Shown here: positions 41,798 through 50,777 of the stretch, one piece after another
Layout: every line of letters begins with the position of its first letter
How positions within the stretch are numbered: the first letter of the stretch is position 1
DNA from: Chloroflexota bacterium
GTDB lineage: Bacteria; Chloroflexota; Anaerolineae; Aggregatilineales; Phototrophicaceae
Direction of reading: 5' to 3'
NCBI GenBank assembly: GCA_011523515.1
Contig: WTGO01000067.1
Location: forward strand, 1-64,000
Length of the DNA: 64,000 nt
Notes under the pieces: generated by a model
Told to the model about the DNA's origin: nothing
The model's input: the letters and a program-made list of their open reading frames with translations, nothing else
Database searches by the model: none
Position numbers and translations under genes: made by a program

Positions 41798-42768
41798 TGC
41801 GAGTCGTGTCCGCGTTGGGCCATGGCCCACTCCTCGCTATAGAGCAGGCCGCGTGATGCCAGCGCCAGGCGCCATCGCCGCAATGCCGGCGGCTGCAGGC
41901 GTTCGCGCCGGTAGCGCCGCCAGCGCGCCTCGGCCTCGGCGCCCCAGAGGAAGTCGGCTGCGTCAGCGGGCAGCGTCAATTGCGCCGGATTGCCCCAGCT
42001 TTCCCAGGCCGCTCGCAGCGCGCCGGGATCCGCCGGCCGCAGCTGCTGGGAAGCGCCGCGCCGCATGAAGATCAGATTGACCTCGAGCTCTTCACGGTCG
42101 CTGCCGGAATTGCTCAGGTTGTCGCCATGCACCAGGAAATCGCCGCCATTGGCGCGCCCGGGCACAAATTTCACCGCCGACAAGCCGCGGCTGGCCCATT
42201 CGGTGTCGCCGGCCACGCGAAAGTTGGCATCAAAGGGGCCCAGCCGCTCGTAAAGCGATCGGCGCGCCATGAAGAATGGACCCAGGCCGCTGCGCCGGGT
42301 GAAACGCGCGCTGTCGAAGGAGCAAGGTGCCGGGATGCGCTGCTGGCGAGGAAAGATGCCCAGGCGCTTGCTGAGCATGACGCGCGTATAGGGAAAGTCA
42401 ACCAGCTCCGCGCCGGCTTGCAGGGCTTGGTAGCCCTCGATTGCGGCCTCGGTCGAGCGTATATCGTCGGCGTTCCAGGGCGCGAAGCAAAGCGCCGAAG
42501 ACTGGGCAAGGGCGCGATTCCAGGAGGCGTAGAGCGTCTCGCGCGGCACATATTGCGGCGTCATGCGGCCGAGATAGCGGACGTTGATTTCCTGCGCTAA
42601 CTGGTCGATCTGCTCTCGTTCGCGCGGGCTGGCGTCGTTGAGGATCGGCAGGTAATGCGCCTCGATGCCGCGTTCGCTCAGGCGCTTGGCGAAGCCATAT
42701 ACCGCCGCGGTGAAAGCGGGCAAGTGCGCTTCGCTGCGGTATAAGGATGAGATCACCGCCAGGGACAT
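41794..42768 (-). CDS. Glycosyltransferase family 2-like protein
   Basis: A 324-residue protein starting SLAVISSLYRSEAHLPAFTAAVYGFAKRL, the nucleotide-binding strand and helix of GT-A enzymes, with ILNDASPREREQIDQLAQ and a DD-type metal motif in FAPWNADDIRSTEAAI near residue 98. SGLGPFFMARRSLYERLGPFDANFRVAGDTEWASR near 180 is a typical GT-2 acceptor region. It overlaps the downstream YfhO gene (ATGA), so the two likely act together in surface glycan synthesis. ATG 42768 has a weak ribosome site. Confidence 0.75.
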   Translation of the reverse strand: MSLAVISSLYRSEAHLPAFTAAVYGFAKRLSERGIEAHYLPILNDASPREREQIDQLAQEINVRYLGRMTPQYVPRETLYASWNRALAQSSALCFAPWNADDIRSTEAAIEGYQALQAGAELVDFPYTRVMLSKRLGIFPRQQRIPAPCSFDSARFTRRSGLGPFFMARRSLYERLGPFDANFRVAGDTEWASRGLSAVKFVPGRANGGDFLVHGDNLSNSGSDREELEVNLIFMRRGASQQLRPADPGALRAAWESWGNPAQLTLPADAADFLWGAEAEARWRRYRRERLQPPALRRWRLALASRGLLYSEEWAMAQRGHDSQ

Positions 42769-42851
42769 CGGGGCCGCGCTCGCTAGGTATCTTTCGCAGG
42801 CTATCACATCATAAGCGCCCCGCAAAATCAAGCGCTGTCCAGCCGTTGGCG

Positions 42852-43286
42852 CTAGGGGTAGCGGAATAACGTCAATGCGCGCGCCTGATGGTCCGAGTTC
42901 ACGACGCCAATTTTGCGCGCGCCCATTCTGGTGTAGAAGTCGTCCGCGTGCGGGTCAGAGGTGAAGGTGAACGCCGGCGATTCAGACGCGACGCGCTGGA
43001 AGAGACGCCGGCCGATGCCCCTGCCGATATAGGCGGGCCGCACCCAAAGATGCTCGAGCGCATCGCCGGCTGCGCTGCGCTCCAGCGCGGCGAATGCGAC
43101 CGGCCGATCGGCTTCATCCGCCACCACCCAGACCGAGTGCGCCGTGATGTAGTCGCCGGACACCGTGAGAAAAGCCGCGCGCCAGCTGTCGATCCGCGCG
43201 GCCGAATAGCCCCAATGCGCCTTGGACAAGCGCGCGATCTCGCTCAGCCGCTCGGCTTCGTCCGGTCGCGCTGCGCGCAGTTGCAT
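42852..43286 (-). CDS. GNAT family N-acetyltransferase
   Basis: A 144-residue acetyltransferase. Motif A is LEHLWVRPAYIGRGIGRRLFQRVASE near residue 80 (R-G-I-G-R), and the C-terminal part reads DDFYTRMGARKIG. It begins a few bases after the isochorismatase-like gene, probably in one transcript. Starts at ATG 43286 or GTG 43292. Substrate unknown. Confidence 0.82.
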   Translation of the reverse strand: MQLRAARPDEAERLSEIARLSKAHWGYSAARIDSWRAAFLTVSGDYITAHSVWVVADEADRPVAFAALERSAAGDALEHLWVRPAYIGRGIGRRLFQRVASESPAFTFTSDPHADDFYTRMGARKIGVVNSDHQARALTLFRYP

Positions 43287-43295
43287 CGGCACGGC

Positions 43296-43856
43296 TCAGG
43301 CGCGCCCCAAGACTTGATCGGTCGTGAGAATGGTGGCGAATTCTTCGTGCAGGTGGGCCAGCGCCAGCTGATGCACCGTCTCGGCGGCGTGATGGCTGCC
43401 GTCGTAGCTGCGCTGTTCGTGGGCGGCGGTGGCGTCGGCGACCACAACGGTGTCATAGCCCAGGTCGCCGGCCATGCGCGCCGTGCTCGAGACGCAGTGA
43501 TCGGTGGTCAAGCCGACGAGGACCAGTGACGCAATCTGCGCCTCGCGCAAGCGCGTATCGAGATCGGTGCTTATGAAGGCGCTGTTCATCTGCTTTTGAA
43601 TGACCGGCTCAGCGCCCTGCGGCGCGACCACGGCTTTGATGGCGTTGCCCGGCAGCTCCGGCCGCAGCGGCGAATCCGGCTCGGTCGACATGTGCTGGAT
43701 ATGGAAGATGGGCCGGCTGCGCTCGCGCCAATGACGCAGCAGACGCGCCATATTCGCTTCGGCGGCGGGATTGTTGCGCTGGCCCAGGCGCGGCGCGTCC
43801 AAACCTTCCTGCACATCAATGAGAATAAGCGCGGCAGTCGTGTAGTCGCTCGTCAA
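43296..43856 (-). CDS. Cysteine hydrolase, isochorismatase-like
   Basis: A 186-residue protein. Catalytic triad candidates: Asp14 in ALILIDVQEG, a Lys in VIQKQMNSAFISTDLD near residue 90, and the Cys in LTTDHCVSSTARMAGDLGYDTVVVADATA near 121 with the cis-peptide region before it. The family includes nicotinamidases, ureidoacrylate and N-carbamoyl amidohydrolases. Start is TTG at 43856 with AGGGGG eight bases upstream. The substrate is not decidable. Confidence 0.85.
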   Translation of the reverse strand: MTSDYTTAALILIDVQEGLDAPRLGQRNNPAAEANMARLLRHWRERSRPIFHIQHMSTEPDSPLRPELPGNAIKAVVAPQGAEPVIQKQMNSAFISTDLDTRLREAQIASLVLVGLTTDHCVSSTARMAGDLGYDTVVVADATAAHEQRSYDGSHHAAETVHQLALAHLHEEFATILTTDQVLGRA

Positions 43857-44060
43857 GGTCGTAGCCCCCTTTTCGACGTTTCGGCGTCGTACGCCATGAT
43901 ACGTCTGCAGAGCCGCCTTGCAGAGGGGCGTTTGCGACAGCGTTTACTTTTGTCGCGCTATCAGATGAAAATCAAGTCAATCATATGCGTTCCCGTCGCA
44001 TTGAATGCATTTTTGCCATTGCGGAGCACGCAATCACAGCCCATCGCCACCGAGTCAATC

Positions 44061-44150
44061 CGACTGCGCAATCGCCGGCATCTTTCGAGCCTGATCGACG
44101 ATGTGCTGGATTTGAGGCAAATTGACGCCGGAGAAAATGGCCTAAATTAA
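44061..44150 (+). pseudogene. Histidine kinase fragment (HisKA helix only)
   Basis: The last 29 codons before TAA read RLRNRRHLSSLIDDVLDLRQIDAGENGLN, with HL.SLIDDVLDL..I.AG matching the second HisKA helix of sensor kinases. Nothing of the HATPase domain follows, and upstream only a few uninformative residues are in frame from about 43960. It is a remnant, next to two other decayed genes. Confidence 0.6.
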
Positions 44151-44169
44151 AGAAACGGTGGCGCTGCGC

Positions 44170-44345
44170 GGGATAAATTCTCACCACAGAGGTTTGAGTA
44201 CACAGAGGAAATGACTTTGCTTCGACGCTCACACAATTTATGCCGCCGCTCCTCTTTCCGTCTTTCGCTGCCAAAGTAATTCTGGATAGTTTTTCTCTGC
44301 GTACTCGGTGGCAAATCCTTTTTCATTACTTACTGAGGGCACATG
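44170..44345. repeat. CACAGAG-type intergenic element, copy 4
   Basis: TCTCACCACAGAGGTTTGAGTACACAGAG, middle TTGCTTCGACGCTC shared with copy 1, and inverted right arm TTTTTCTCTGCGTACTCGGTGGCAAA then TTCATTACTTACTGAG, the reverse complement of the left ends seen in copies 2 and 3. It lies between two pseudogenes. Confidence 0.65.
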
Positions 44346-44346
44346 G

Positions 44347-44754
44347 ATGAAGTTATCAGCTCACCAGACTTTGCTGCCGGGAGCGGACTTGTCGTCCGGC
44401 GCCGATGAAGACGCGCTGATTACGCAGCTTCTTCTCGCCATTCTTGGCGCGGTGACGGAGCATGCGGCAGGCGACGACGCCGTTTACTTCGAACCCTTGA
44501 ATCGCTATGAAACGACATATCTGAACACGGTAGGCGCAGCGGATGAATTGTGCCGCGCCGCCGACAGCCAGCACTGGCTGCCCGGGCATGGGCATATCGA
44601 CTTTGTGGGCGCCTTCCGCGCCTTGCGTGAGATCGAGTTTGACGGCTGGCAGGCGCTGGAGTGTATGTCCACGCCCGGCGATCCGCTATCGAACATGCGC
44701 GCCTGCGTCGCCTATCTCCGGCGCTGCTGGGAGCGCGCAGAACCCGAAGACTAA
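44347..44754 (+). pseudogene. Sugar phosphate isomerase/epimerase remnant
   Basis: The surviving frame includes DDAVYFEPLNRYETTYLNTVGAADELC, the Glu-containing strand of xylose-isomerase-like TIM barrels, then jumps directly to HWLPGHGHIDFVGAFRALREIEFDGWQALECMSTPGDP, a segment that in intact relatives lies a few dozen residues later with metal ligands between them. The N-terminal third of the barrel is missing as well. An internal deletion and a 5' truncation have left a 135-codon frame that cannot fold as the family does. It precedes the FAH remnant by 37 bases. Confidence 0.7.
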
Positions 44755-44791
44755 ACAAAGTAAATGGCTAAGGCAAGAGGCGCCGGTAACC

Positions 44792-45470
44792 ATGAAACTG
44801 CTGACATACGATAGCGGCAGCGGACCGCGCTGCGGCGTACTGAAAGAGAATATGGCGGTCGATGTGACGGCGTTGCTCGGCGTCCCTCAAACCTTGCGCG
44901 ATGCGCGCGCGCACGCTGCACGAGGCTTGGTATCGCCTGCCCGTCTTTTACTTCTCCAACAGCCTGCGCATCTTCGGGCCGGAGGACGAGGCACCCTTCC
45001 CATCGGCGACCGATCGGCTCGACTACGAAATGGAGTTGGGCCGCGTTATCGGGCGCGACGGGAGCGATATCGCGGCCGCCGACGCGCTGGATTGCATCGC
45101 CGGCTTCTGTATCTTCAACGACTTTAGCGCGCGCGACCTGCAATTTGACGAAATGGCTGTTGGTTTGGGTCCTGCCAAAGGCAAGGATGCCGCCACCAGC
45201 CTCGGTCCCTGGCTGGTGACGACCGACGAAATGGCGCCCTGCCTGCGGGATGGCAAGCTGCATGTCAAGTGCGCGGTGCGGGTCAACGGCGATGTCTGGC
45301 TGGACCGATTATATTGAGCGCGCCTCAAGAGACAGCCGTATTGTCCCGGGCGATGTGCTGGGCAGCGGCGCAGTGTCGGGCGGCTCCATCCCCGAGGCGA
45401 TCGCAAGAGGCGTTGAAGGCGCGCGTTACCTGCAGCCCGGCGCGTGTCTCGAACGTGAGCGATATTTCCC
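44792..45470 (+). pseudogene. Fumarylacetoacetate hydrolase-family pseudogene
   Basis: The start MKLLTYDSGSGPRCGVL is in one frame to about 44895; the central catalytic part (YEMELGRVIGRDGSDI, FCIFNDFSARDLQFDEMAVGLGPAKGKD, SLGPWLVT) is in a second frame, 44901-45317; the end (ASRDSRIVPGDVLGSGAVSGG, YLQPG) is in a third. Segments that join these in intact FAH proteins are lost. At least two frameshifts or deletions make it non-functional. Confidence 0.8.
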
Positions 45471-45642
45471 ACCGGCAACCGCGAATTGCCCACAACCGCC
45501 GCTCTCGCGCAAGATGGGCAGGAAGCCGTCGGTCGCGCGGTGGCGTCATCGTTCATCAAGTTAGAATCTGTCTGACTACGTAAGGCAACCGGTCTGTACT
45601 CAGAAGAGTCGTCCTGAGCACTCGCGAGCACGCCCTCGACTA

Positions 45643-46137
45643 TCAGTCCGTCTCCGCGCTGTCAAAGAACTCCGGCGGCTTGGAGCCGATGAACGCGAGT
45701 ACCTTGTGGATGTCGTATCCCACTTGCTCCAGAAAACCCAGGATGTCGATGAGCACCCAATTCTCCGCCAATTTGTCGCCCTCGACGCGCCAAAAATCCA
45801 TGTAGCGCAGCTTGATTGGCTTTCCGCTGGCGGGAATGCCGAACCAGTCCCCGGTGTGGGTGGCATGCTGATAGCCGTGCGCGGCGACATAGTCTCCCTC
45901 AGCGATGCGGATCTCGTCTCGCGCGACTTTGTCGGGAATGGCATTGATGGCGGGCCTGCGCAAGACTTCCTCGAACTCTTTGATGCCGTTCAGGGTGCCG
46001 ATGCCCGCTGGACCATACCAAGCCATGTCCTCGTGCCAAAACTCCTCCATAATCCCGAGCACGCTCTTGTTGAGGGCTGTGTACAAGCGTTCGATCAATT
46101 CTTTGTTTTTCTCTTCTTTGCTCATTTCTTTAGACAT
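45643..46137 (-). CDS. SnoaL-like ester cyclase family protein
   Basis: A 164-residue protein with the cone-shaped alpha+beta barrel of SnoaL/NTF2-like enzymes: KNKELIERLYTALNKSVLGIMEEFWHEDMAWYGPAGIGTLNGIKEFEEVLRRP, then GDYVAAHGYQHATHTGDWFGIPASGKPIKLRYMDFWRVEGDKLAENWVLIDILGFLEQVG. The D-x-x-R/W-R-V-E-G-D-K-I-x-E pattern is typical. AAGGAGAT precedes the ATG. It is the last gene of the ABC importer operon, so it may act on the imported compound. Confidence 0.8.
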   Translation of the reverse strand: MSKEMSKEEKNKELIERLYTALNKSVLGIMEEFWHEDMAWYGPAGIGTLNGIKEFEEVLRRPAINAIPDKVARDEIRIAEGDYVAAHGYQHATHTGDWFGIPASGKPIKLRYMDFWRVEGDKLAENWVLIDILGFLEQVGYDIHKVLAFIGSKPPEFFDSAETD

Positions 46138-46202
46138 ATCTTCATCTCCTTCTGCCTTGGATTGATAAATGTCGTACCTGTCCAAACGCCTGCGCGCCTG
46201 GC

Positions 46203-47207
46203 TCAGCCCTTCACTGCCCCGGCCGACAGGCCCTTCACCAGTTGCTTCTGGAAGAAGAGAATCACCAATACGATCGGGATGGTGCTGGACACAGCCGTTG
46301 CCGCCTGCATCGGAATCTGGCCCGGGATTTGCGCGCCGCCGACATACTGGACCATCGCCAAGGGCAGAGTCCACTTTGACTGCGTGAGTATTCTCACCAG
46401 CAAGAACTCGTGGTAGGCAAGCAAGAGCGTGAACAGCGCCGTCGAGAAAATGCCGGGCCACATGATTGGGGTGATCACCTTCAAGAATGCCCCGAGCCGG
46501 GAGGCGCCGTCGATCATGGCTGCGTCCTCGATCTCGCGCGGGATATCCATGAAGAAGCTGCGCAAGAGCCAGATCGTGAACGGTTGGTTTACTGCCACCA
46601 GAGCGATTGTCACCAGGAAGTAGGTGTCGTGCAGGCCACTGATTCTACCCATCCAATAAAAGGGAAGCAAGAAAGCCATCCTGGGCAGGGCTCGAAAAGC
46701 GAGAGCCACGAGCAAGAGCGCCACGCCGGACATCCCGGAATAGCGTGCCAGCGCATAGCCAGAGAGACAGCCAATGCCGACTGAAATGGCGACCGCGCCG
46801 GCGCTCACGATCAGCGAATTCACAAAGTAGTCATAGAATTTTGCCGTATCCACGATTTTGGGAATGCCCCAAATGATCATGATCACAGCGCACAGGATAC
46901 CGGCGTAGATGATGTTTCTCGGGATGGGCAGTCGTTTCGCAAAGACTCCAAGCAGCACCAGGACGATGAGGGCCGTCAGTCCAAAAAAGAGCGCGGCGAG
47001 GTTGTCGGGGATCGAATCCAGCCACAGGCGGCTATAGCTCTCGAAGGTCGGCTTGAAAAGGAAGAGCGGGACGCGCGCGGCCGCCTGGCGCTGCGTCTTG
47101 AACGACTGTAGCGTTATCCAGAGGATGGGGACGACGCTCCACAGCAGGAACATGATCAGCAGAAGGTAGATGACGAAGCGACCGAAAGGGTTGGTGACTG
47201 GCCGCAT
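46203..47207 (-). CDS. Carbohydrate-type ABC transporter permease (MalG-like)
   Basis: A 334-residue inner-membrane permease with six or more membrane segments. The EAA loop, EIEDAAMIDGASRLGAFLKVITPIMWPGI near residue 222, contacts the ATPase. N-terminal LWSVVPILWITLQSFKT is typical of CUT1-type MalG proteins; an extra hydrophobic block (about 70-115) is unusual and lengthens it. It starts one base after the MalF-like gene stop. No ATPase gene lies nearby, so a shared MsmX-like ATPase is presumed. Confidence 0.88.
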   Translation of the reverse strand: MRPVTNPFGRFVIYLLLIMFLLWSVVPILWITLQSFKTQRQAAARVPLFLFKPTFESYSRLWLDSIPDNLAALFFGLTALIVLVLLGVFAKRLPIPRNIIYAGILCAVIMIIWGIPKIVDTAKFYDYFVNSLIVSAGAVAISVGIGCLSGYALARYSGMSGVALLLVALAFRALPRMAFLLPFYWMGRISGLHDTYFLVTIALVAVNQPFTIWLLRSFFMDIPREIEDAAMIDGASRLGAFLKVITPIMWPGIFSTALFTLLLAYHEFLLVRILTQSKWTLPLAMVQYVGGAQIPGQIPMQAATAVSSTIPIVLVILFFQKQLVKGLSAGAVKG

Positions 47208-47208
47208 G

Positions 47209-48027
47209 TCAGCGCTCTTCGATTTGTTCGCGGTAGGTCATGATGAGGAAGGGGATGAGGACCACAAAGATCCCGATCATCGCCAGGATGGCCATCGCGC
47301 TCCCTTTTCCCAAGCGCTGCACGGTGATCGCCACTCTGAAGTTATAGGTCATGACGGTGTCAGCCTTGAAGATCGGATTCTGCTCAGTCAGGATGAAGAC
47401 GCTGTCGAAGAGGCGAAAGAAATCCATGAGCGCGATCAGGGCTTCCAGCACGATCAAAGATCTCAGGTGGGGAATCACGACGAAGCGCAATTGTTGCAAC
47501 CTGCTGGCGCCATCGATGGCCGACGCGTCGACCAATTCCCCGGGCAGTGTCTGCAGGCCGGCAAAAAAGATGACCAGGGCAAAGGGAGTGCTCGCCCAGA
47601 TGGTGTGCAGAATGATAAGCGCCTTCACGGAGAATTCTGTGAAGATAAATCGCTGCCCAATGATCTCGCTGAAAAACCACGCGAACAGGCCCGTCGACTC
47701 GAACAATTGCCTGAACATGATCGTCCCGACGACAGGGACCACGATCATGGGCATCAGCATGCCGGGCAGGAAGACGCTGCGGACCCGCCCCGATGTCTCA
47801 TCGAGCAGCAGCGCCACGGCCAAGCCGATTATGATATGCGCCGGGACACAGATTAAGGCGACGAGCAAGGTGAAGCGGAGCGCCTGCCAGAAGCGCGCAT
47901 CGGAAAGCACGTCCTGGTAGTTCGCGAGCCCGACGAATTCCGGCGCGTCGAGGGTGCGAAACGTGATGAAGTTCAGACTCAGCCAGACCGCCATCACCAG
48001 GGGCAGGGTCATAAGCGCGATCATCAC
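47209..48027 (-). CDS. Carbohydrate-type ABC transporter permease (MalF-like)
   Basis: A 272-residue permease, six membrane segments, EAA loop ELVDASAIDGASRLQQLRFVVIPHLRSL near residue 165. The conserved first segment, KRATFFWFTAPSNIVMMIALM, extends upstream of the GTG at 48027 to an ATA codon at 48072, which has GAGGAG six bases ahead; no ATG, GTG or TTG lies between an in-frame TGA (48106-48108) and 48027. Initiation at ATA, or loss of an original ATG, is therefore likely (see findings). Operates with the MalG-like protein and the binding protein upstream. Confidence 0.85.
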   Translation of the reverse strand: MMIALMTLPLVMAVWLSLNFITFRTLDAPEFVGLANYQDVLSDARFWQALRFTLLVALICVPAHIIIGLAVALLLDETSGRVRSVFLPGMLMPMIVVPVVGTIMFRQLFESTGLFAWFFSEIIGQRFIFTEFSVKALIILHTIWASTPFALVIFFAGLQTLPGELVDASAIDGASRLQQLRFVVIPHLRSLIVLEALIALMDFFRLFDSVFILTEQNPIFKADTVMTYNFRVAITVQRLGKGSAMAILAMIGIFVVLIPFLIMTYREQIEER

Positions 48028-48165
48028 GATGTTGCTAGGCGCGGTAAACCAGAAAAACGTTGCTCGTTTTATGGCCGGCTCCTCTTCTTCACGCCTTGGT
48101 CCGGTTCAGAAGGGGAAGCCGCGCCCGGATCGGTTGATCGGGCGCGACCTTCATAATGGTGTTGA

Positions 48166-49473
48166 CTAGGGCAGGTAGCCCTGGATAGTTGCCTCGGCGA
48201 TATACTCCGCGGCCGCTCCATCCAAGGCTTCTTGCGGCGTCATCTCGCCTGTGCCGATGAAGGGCAGCCAGTTCCACAGTGCAGTCTGCGCCAGGACGAC
48301 GGCCGGGTTAGCGTCATAGATGCCGACGCCATGGGCGATGGTCTCGTTTATGGCGGCCGCATTGGCCAGGTATTGAGGGACGGACAATCGGGTCATGGGT
48401 TGAATCTTCGCGCCCTCTTCCTGACTCTGCTTGTCGGTGGCCTCCATGATGAGCCGGAAGACCAAGTCCGGGTCTACTTCGTTGGTCACGGGTATGATGA
48501 AGTAATCGTGCCAGGCGCTGCCTCCCAACAGACCGCCGGGGTTGGGAGCGGCCGCAGGCGCGGACTCGATCAGGCCGACTACGTTCGATGTGTCAGGGTC
48601 CTCAAAGATTGCGCCTTGGCCGGCCCAGGTGTGAATGAACGCGATTGTGCCGTTGGCCAGGCCGTTCGCGCTGTCATCGATACTGTAGGTGATGCCTTCT
48701 GGCCCCATACAGGCGTCGATGACTTCCTTTATCTTGGTGGCGGCAGTGACGCCTTCCGAGCCATTGAATGCCGGCGTGTTGTCGTCGTTGAGGTAGTCTC
48801 CCCCGAAGGAGCGGATGAAGGAGAAGAATCTGAATTCCCAAGCCCAGCCGGCATGCACTTGCATGGTGAAAGGAAGATTGATGCTGGGCTCGTCCTTCAG
48901 GTCCTCACAGGCCGCCATCACTTCATCGTAGGTAGTCGGCGGTTCCAGGTCATATTGCTCGAAGAGGTCTGACCGGTACCAGAGGTGCAGGGTGTTTGCT
49001 CTAAACGGGATGCCGTAAACCTGGCCGTCGATGGTGGCGCCCTCCCAAGCGGTGGCCGAGTGGTCGTCCAAGTCGTATTCCGCGCGGTAATTGTCAATCA
49101 AATCGTTGAGCGGCAGCAGCCAGCCCGCCGAACCCCACTCGACGATTTCGGTATTGGACGCATGCACGATCTGGTAGGGCGATGCGCCGCCCGCGGACAG
49201 CGCCAGGCGAAACTGTTCCGTCACGCCTGTGAAGTCCAGGATTTGGGCGTCGAACTCGAGATTCTCGACTTCGTTGCACTTGGCAAACTCGTCGTTATAG
49301 AACAGTATGCTGAGACCGGCCCAGGCCAGGAAGTTGATGGTGGTCGGAGACTCGGGCGCCTCGACGTTGCAGGTGGAGGGGTCGTCGGTCTGGGCGAGCG
49401 CGGTGGAAAACACCGGCAAGGCAACGATCAGCAATAACATTACCCACAGCGATTTCTTTTTTGAAATATACAT
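48166..49473 (-). CDS. Extracellular substrate-binding protein of a carbohydrate ABC importer
   Basis: A 435-residue secreted protein. Signal peptide KKKSLWVMLLLIVALPVFSTALAQ, then an SBP_bac_1-type bilobal fold: TINFLAWAG, FRLALSAGGASPYQIVHASN, LLPLNDLIDNY, YGIPFRANTLHLWYRSDLFEQYDLEPPTTYDEVMAACEDL. AAGGAGG precedes the ATG at 49473. It is the first gene of the minus-strand operon (binding protein, two permeases, SnoaL protein). The solute class is probably sugar-like by family, but the aminotransferase and FadR genes across the divergent promoter region leave other solutes open. Confidence 0.87.
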   Translation of the reverse strand: MYISKKKSLWVMLLLIVALPVFSTALAQTDDPSTCNVEAPESPTTINFLAWAGLSILFYNDEFAKCNEVENLEFDAQILDFTGVTEQFRLALSAGGASPYQIVHASNTEIVEWGSAGWLLPLNDLIDNYRAEYDLDDHSATAWEGATIDGQVYGIPFRANTLHLWYRSDLFEQYDLEPPTTYDEVMAACEDLKDEPSINLPFTMQVHAGWAWEFRFFSFIRSFGGDYLNDDNTPAFNGSEGVTAATKIKEVIDACMGPEGITYSIDDSANGLANGTIAFIHTWAGQGAIFEDPDTSNVVGLIESAPAAAPNPGGLLGGSAWHDYFIIPVTNEVDPDLVFRLIMEATDKQSQEEGAKIQPMTRLSVPQYLANAAAINETIAHGVGIYDANPAVVLAQTALWNWLPFIGTGEMTPQEALDGAAAEYIAEATIQGYLP

Positions 49474-49600
49474 TTTCCCTTTCCTCCTTAGGTGTTTTTT
49501 GAAAGACAGGCTGTGATCGAGCCTTATCAGCTTTTCACTCAGCCAAAGAAGGCAGCCGGCCGGGGCGATGAATGCGAGCGCCAAGTGGATATCGCAACCA

Positions 49601-49630
49601 TTGTCGCACCTATCAGCTATCTGCTATCAT
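49601..49630 (+). promoter_or_regulatory. Possible promoter in the 49474-49799 divergent region
   Basis: TTGTCG (49601-49606) and TATCAT (49625-49630) with 18 bases between, facing the aminotransferase. Around it the direct repeats CTATC occur four times in 49609-49630 (CTATCAGCTATCTGCTATCAT), a candidate regulator-binding patch. No minus-strand promoter is clear. No gene is visible in the 326-base gap. Confidence 0.35.
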
Positions 49631-49799
49631 ATTACTCGAATGAACTTGCCCGGTCAAGCAAAATCATCTGTGCAAATATACAGGCGTCGGGTTAAGCTGT
49701 GGCTGCGATTGACGAGAGCTGTCCGGGTAACGCGGCGACCTGGCAATCGGACAAGCGAGAATAACAGACGAGACCATAGCACGCGCGGAGGTGAATGGG

Positions 49800-50702
49800 A
49801 TGAATATTGGAACGGGAAGCGCGGGGCGCCAAGTCTACGTTGGTGGGGAGTTTGTCGCCGAAAACGAGGCCCGTATCTCTATCTTCGACCATGTGGTGCT
49901 CTATGGCGACGCCGTGTACGATACGGCTTGCGCGTGGGATGGCAAGGTGTTCAAACTGGACGAACATGTGGATCGGCTTTTCGAATCTGCACACGCGCTG
50001 AAGATCGAGGTCCCGCTCGATAAAGCAGGCGTGAGGGAGGTCATCCTTGAGGTCATGCGGCGCAACAAGCTTGACCATGCCTATATAAAAGTCCTTGTGA
50101 CGCGAGGTGTGGGGCGTATGCCCTTGTTGAGTCCCTATAACTGCGCGCCGAATCTTATCGTCTTCGCTATCCCCTACCTCAGCCTGGTAGACAGTGCCGC
50201 GCAACAAGAAGGCATTCGCGCCGGCATATCATCGCTGCGCCGGATACCTTCGGAATGTCTGGATGCAAAGATCAAGTGCTGCAATTACCTGAATCACATT
50301 ATGATGCGGATGGAAGCAAATGAGGCCGGGCTCGATGAGGCGATCGAGCTGGACATCGACGGCTACGTTGCCGAGGCGCCGGGCTACAACGTGTTTATGG
50401 TGAAGCAAGGCACATTGTACACACCGGGCGAGAACATCCTCGTCGGGATCACACGGCAGACTGTCATCGAGCTGGCGGCGGCGGAGGGGATGGAGACCGT
50501 AGTAGGCAGATTGACCGCCTTCGACCTCTACAACGCTGACGAGGTGTTCTTGACCAGTACAGCCGGTGGCATCTTCGCCGTCAGGGAGGTGGATGGACGA
50601 GCGATAGGCCGCGGCGGGCCCGGCCCGATCACCCAATTGCTAAATCAGATGTATGTGGAGCTTCTCGAAAGCGGCGAACGGAGCACGCCTGTATACACGT
50701 AA
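49800..50702 (+). CDS. Class IV PLP-dependent aminotransferase (IlvE/Dat-like)
   Basis: A 300-residue enzyme. RQVYVGGEFVAENEARISIFDHVVLYGDAVYDTACAWDGKVFKLDEHVDRLFESA is the class IV N-terminus; the PLP Lys is in DAKIKCCNYLNHIMMRMEANEAG near residue 160, and the phosphate-binding TSTAGGIFAVREVDG near 258. Such enzymes transaminate branched-chain or D-amino acids, or remove pyruvate (PabC). ATG 49800 has GGAGG eight bases upstream. It precedes the FadR regulator and lies divergent from the ABC importer, suggesting amine or amino-sugar catabolism; inference only. Confidence 0.87.
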   Translation: MNIGTGSAGRQVYVGGEFVAENEARISIFDHVVLYGDAVYDTACAWDGKVFKLDEHVDRLFESAHALKIEVPLDKAGVREVILEVMRRNKLDHAYIKVLVTRGVGRMPLLSPYNCAPNLIVFAIPYLSLVDSAAQQEGIRAGISSLRRIPSECLDAKIKCCNYLNHIMMRMEANEAGLDEAIELDIDGYVAEAPGYNVFMVKQGTLYTPGENILVGITRQTVIELAAAEGMETVVGRLTAFDLYNADEVFLTSTAGGIFAVREVDGRAIGRGGPGPITQLLNQMYVELLESGERSTPVYT

Positions 50703-50777
50703 GCGCAAAGACAGGCATAGGTCAGGAACCCGCGGCGCAATTGCTGTCCGCGATTCCAGAGTTGAGGATATGCGAGT

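Noticed and set aside
43981-44274. Minus-strand 97-codon open frame
   Set aside because: It overlaps the histidine kinase remnant and a repeat; no ribosome site and no family resemblance.
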